A stretch of DNA of 64,000 nt from JBGSMF01 sp964651475 (lineage in GTDB: Bacteria > Chloroflexota > Anaerolineae > Fen-1058), in NCBI GenBank assembly GCA_964651475.1, contig CAZYXV010000021.1, positions 13,630-77,629 of the forward strand, in the 5' to 3' direction. The notes under the pieces are model-generated. The model was given only the letters and a program-made list of their open reading frames with translations. It was not told where the DNA came from and made no database searches. Position 1 is the first letter of the stretch, and the number at the start of each line of letters is the position of its first letter. Shown here in pieces: positions 63,601 to 64,000 of the stretch. The position numbers were made by a program, and so were the translations under genes.

Positions 63601-63842
63601 GGCGTGCGCGGCGGAATGCGCTGGCCGTTGACGATCACACCGTTCAGGCTGCCCATATCCATCAACGTCGCCGTATTGCCCACAAAGCTGAGCCGGGCGT
63701 GGTGCCCGGATACTTGCGGGTCGTCCAAAATCACGTCGTTATCCGAAGCGCGCCCGAGGTTGACCATGTGGCGGGTGAGCGGATGCTCGTCTGTTCCGCC
63801 GCGCGCGAGTTGGACGAGAAGAATTGCAACGATCGTCATCAT
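60684..63842 (-). CDS. Triple-FHA ABC transporter (ATPase and permease in one chain)
   Basis: 1052 aa; ATG at 63842, with a second ATG at 63839 better spaced from AGGTG. Three FHA domains at ~24-95 (GRASDNDV, GSLNGVIVNG), ~136-210 (GRASENDI, SRQHARI) and ~240-315 (GRAADNQI, SRHHALI). An ABCG-like ATPase follows: Walker A GMSGSGKST (~359-367), LSGGQLKRV, FFLDEPTSGLD. Then an ABC2 permease (~670-880, one long outside loop). The loop carries a PT-rich stretch and a charged coiled segment (~960-1020) before the last helix. The FHA domains should recruit phosphorylated partners, linking transport to the kinases. The substrate is unknown. Confidence 0.93.
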   Translation of the reverse strand: MMTIVAILLVQLARGGTDEHPLTRHMVNLGRASDNDVILDDPQVSGHHARLSFVGNTATLMDMGSLNGVIVNGQRIPPRTPTPLRPGDVFQIDEYSFRLRPPDSGALPPVAERVKLSSMPRPGLAAYVEGRLFKFPFDKPVMSVGRASENDIVLPSNLVSRQHARIEQRGGQYLIIDAGGRNGLTVGKERVQQHALADGDAVYIGKDVALQFRASMGFVGVSAEPPPPRTMPIDLRGLETISVGRAADNQIVLDHPQVSRHHALIERMGTRYRIKDLKSGNGVFVGGKRIEKEAWLKEGDEIRIGGIKLTLSQDGIQQFTEEGLRLDVTRLNKWVSREKNLLQDISLCIYPQEFVALVGMSGSGKSTLMDAINGFRPATHGQVTVNGVDLYRNFDLYRNDMGYVPQKDIVHQELTVYSALDYAAQLRMPADTSSQERRQRIVQVLQDLDLTERKDLPIHKLSGGQLKRVSIGVELLTKPRLFFLDEPTSGLDPGTEFEMMKLLRKLADQGRTIMLITHATKNVMMCDKVIFLARGGYLAYYGPPEEALPYFDQFRTPQERQRKDIEFDDIYMILNDDKRGAGKDWSERYRQSGQYRENVAGRLEERRRATDERQPSAASGQRPATRRRAGVVRQFFILSARNLKIMLQDKFGLALMLALAPMIGLMDFIWGSNLFDLQDGDATKIITMLFMAALITILVGAMASVREIVKEVDIYKRERAINLKLASYILSKVWVGVTLSVYQALVLLFFLFAFVLRTSPLGALEYGLLLATMFLGTLSGYLMGLCISAAAPNQNVALLLVVVILVPQFLFAGALLPLDLIPGGKIISAAASTRWAFEAMVNISGIGNDVADDPCWQYVERENKQPGDLSEEQKAASNCKCMGSAMFDQCRFPGIRNPEFYTAGARAALVAPRPTEPPKPTPYPTFTPIPTFTPIPTPSDLRLLDQYQQDREKQGEEYTKVREDQGRAYEKKRVEQGDEYTTDMKRYGDERERWQRDREKAIGAAENNIKAINDNYGGGFKGGVLVRWFAMSAIMVVVFGTIIVFQKRKDVV

Positions 63843-64000
63843 ATCACCTGACAGATTGAATCATACACTTGTGATTCTCCATTACAGTATATGGTCATCC
63901 TTCAAATTTTGATTTCTCGTTTGAATTTTTGGAGCGGCTCACTAATTGCTGACCGACAGCGCATAGCTGACCCATAAATGTCAGATAGAACCGACAGCGC
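63843..64000. other. Right-edge intergenic region with a CCGACAGCGC direct repeat
   Basis: Upstream region of the FHA-ABC gene, AT-rich near the gene. CCGACAGCGC occurs at 63953-63962 and again at 63991-64000, with TAGCTGACCCATAAATGTCA between. It may be the end of a mobile element or a repeat continuing past the window. No gene is visible. Confidence 0.5.

Noticed and set aside
1..64000. tRNA, rRNA or insertion-sequence transposase genes
   Set aside because: No cloverleaf-like segment, rRNA motif or transposase domain was found on reading the intergenic regions and open frames; this was by eye, so short tRNAs cannot be fully excluded.

Overview
The window looks like a chromosomal segment of an uncultivated or little-studied Chloroflexota bacterium, probably near Anaerolineae. 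This is inferred from gene content, not from a marker gene. It is GC-rich and carries many Hanks-type Ser/Thr kinases with Pro/Thr-rich linkers, FHA proteins, very large secreted beta-helix/DUF11 proteins with a 'VYLPLVL(K/R)N'-type tail, and many short palindromic repeats. No rRNA, tRNA or CRISPR array was recognised. A 100-N gap at 13691-13790 shows that this is a scaffolded assembly.

Layout. 1-2.4 kb (minus): two Wzz-like chain-length proteins and a CpsD-type tyrosine kinase, then a truncated secreted-protein gene at the left edge. 3.0-7.0 kb (plus): a 1342-aa cyclase/ATPase/TPR signalling protein flanked by an inverted pair of dispersed repeats. 7.3-16.5 kb (plus): a giant secreted beta-helix/DUF11/PKD protein ending in a C25 (gingipain-like) peptidase region, broken by the gap at an 18-bp tandem repeat. 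16.6-19.2 kb: a peroxiredoxin-like gene with an in-frame TGA exactly where the first Cys of the CxxC motif belongs (a probable selenoprotein), an S51-like amidotransferase fused to a CysRS-like tail, and a convergent uncharacterised gene. 19.2-25.2 kb (plus): a structured leader with an intrinsic terminator, then panB-panE-panC-coaX (pantothenate/CoA synthesis), a CorA-like transporter and an HtrA-like protease. 25.3-27.6 kb: a second beta-helix secreted protein.

27.7-33.3 kb is an accessory stretch: DUF488, a DUF4258/YgiT-type toxin-antitoxin pair, a GNAT, a nucleotidyltransferase, a methyltransferase and small unknown proteins. From 33.4 kb to the right edge nearly everything is on the minus strand and forms a phospho-signalling island: five Ser/Thr kinases, two PP2C phosphatases, a transmembrane subtilase with a cytoplasmic FHA domain, a kinase-FHA protein and a triple-FHA ABC transporter. 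Several kinases and phosphatases have one transmembrane helix and different C-terminal ectodomains. Genes from 49.1 kb down to 33.4 kb are closely spaced or overlapping and look like one long operon.

An accessory patch at 49.5-54.3 kb (aldolase, cupin, TPR protein, vapBC-like TA, GNAT, lipoprotein) contains a 73-bp direct repeat of the lipoprotein 3' end and a second repeat pair with some attC-like features. This suggests past insertion of a small module.

The strongest candidate discovery is the UxxC peroxiredoxin-like selenoprotein with a plausible SECIS hairpin at 16.58-17.06 kb. Next are the kinase/PP2C/FHA island with its protease-FHA receptor, and the shared secreted-protein tail motif.
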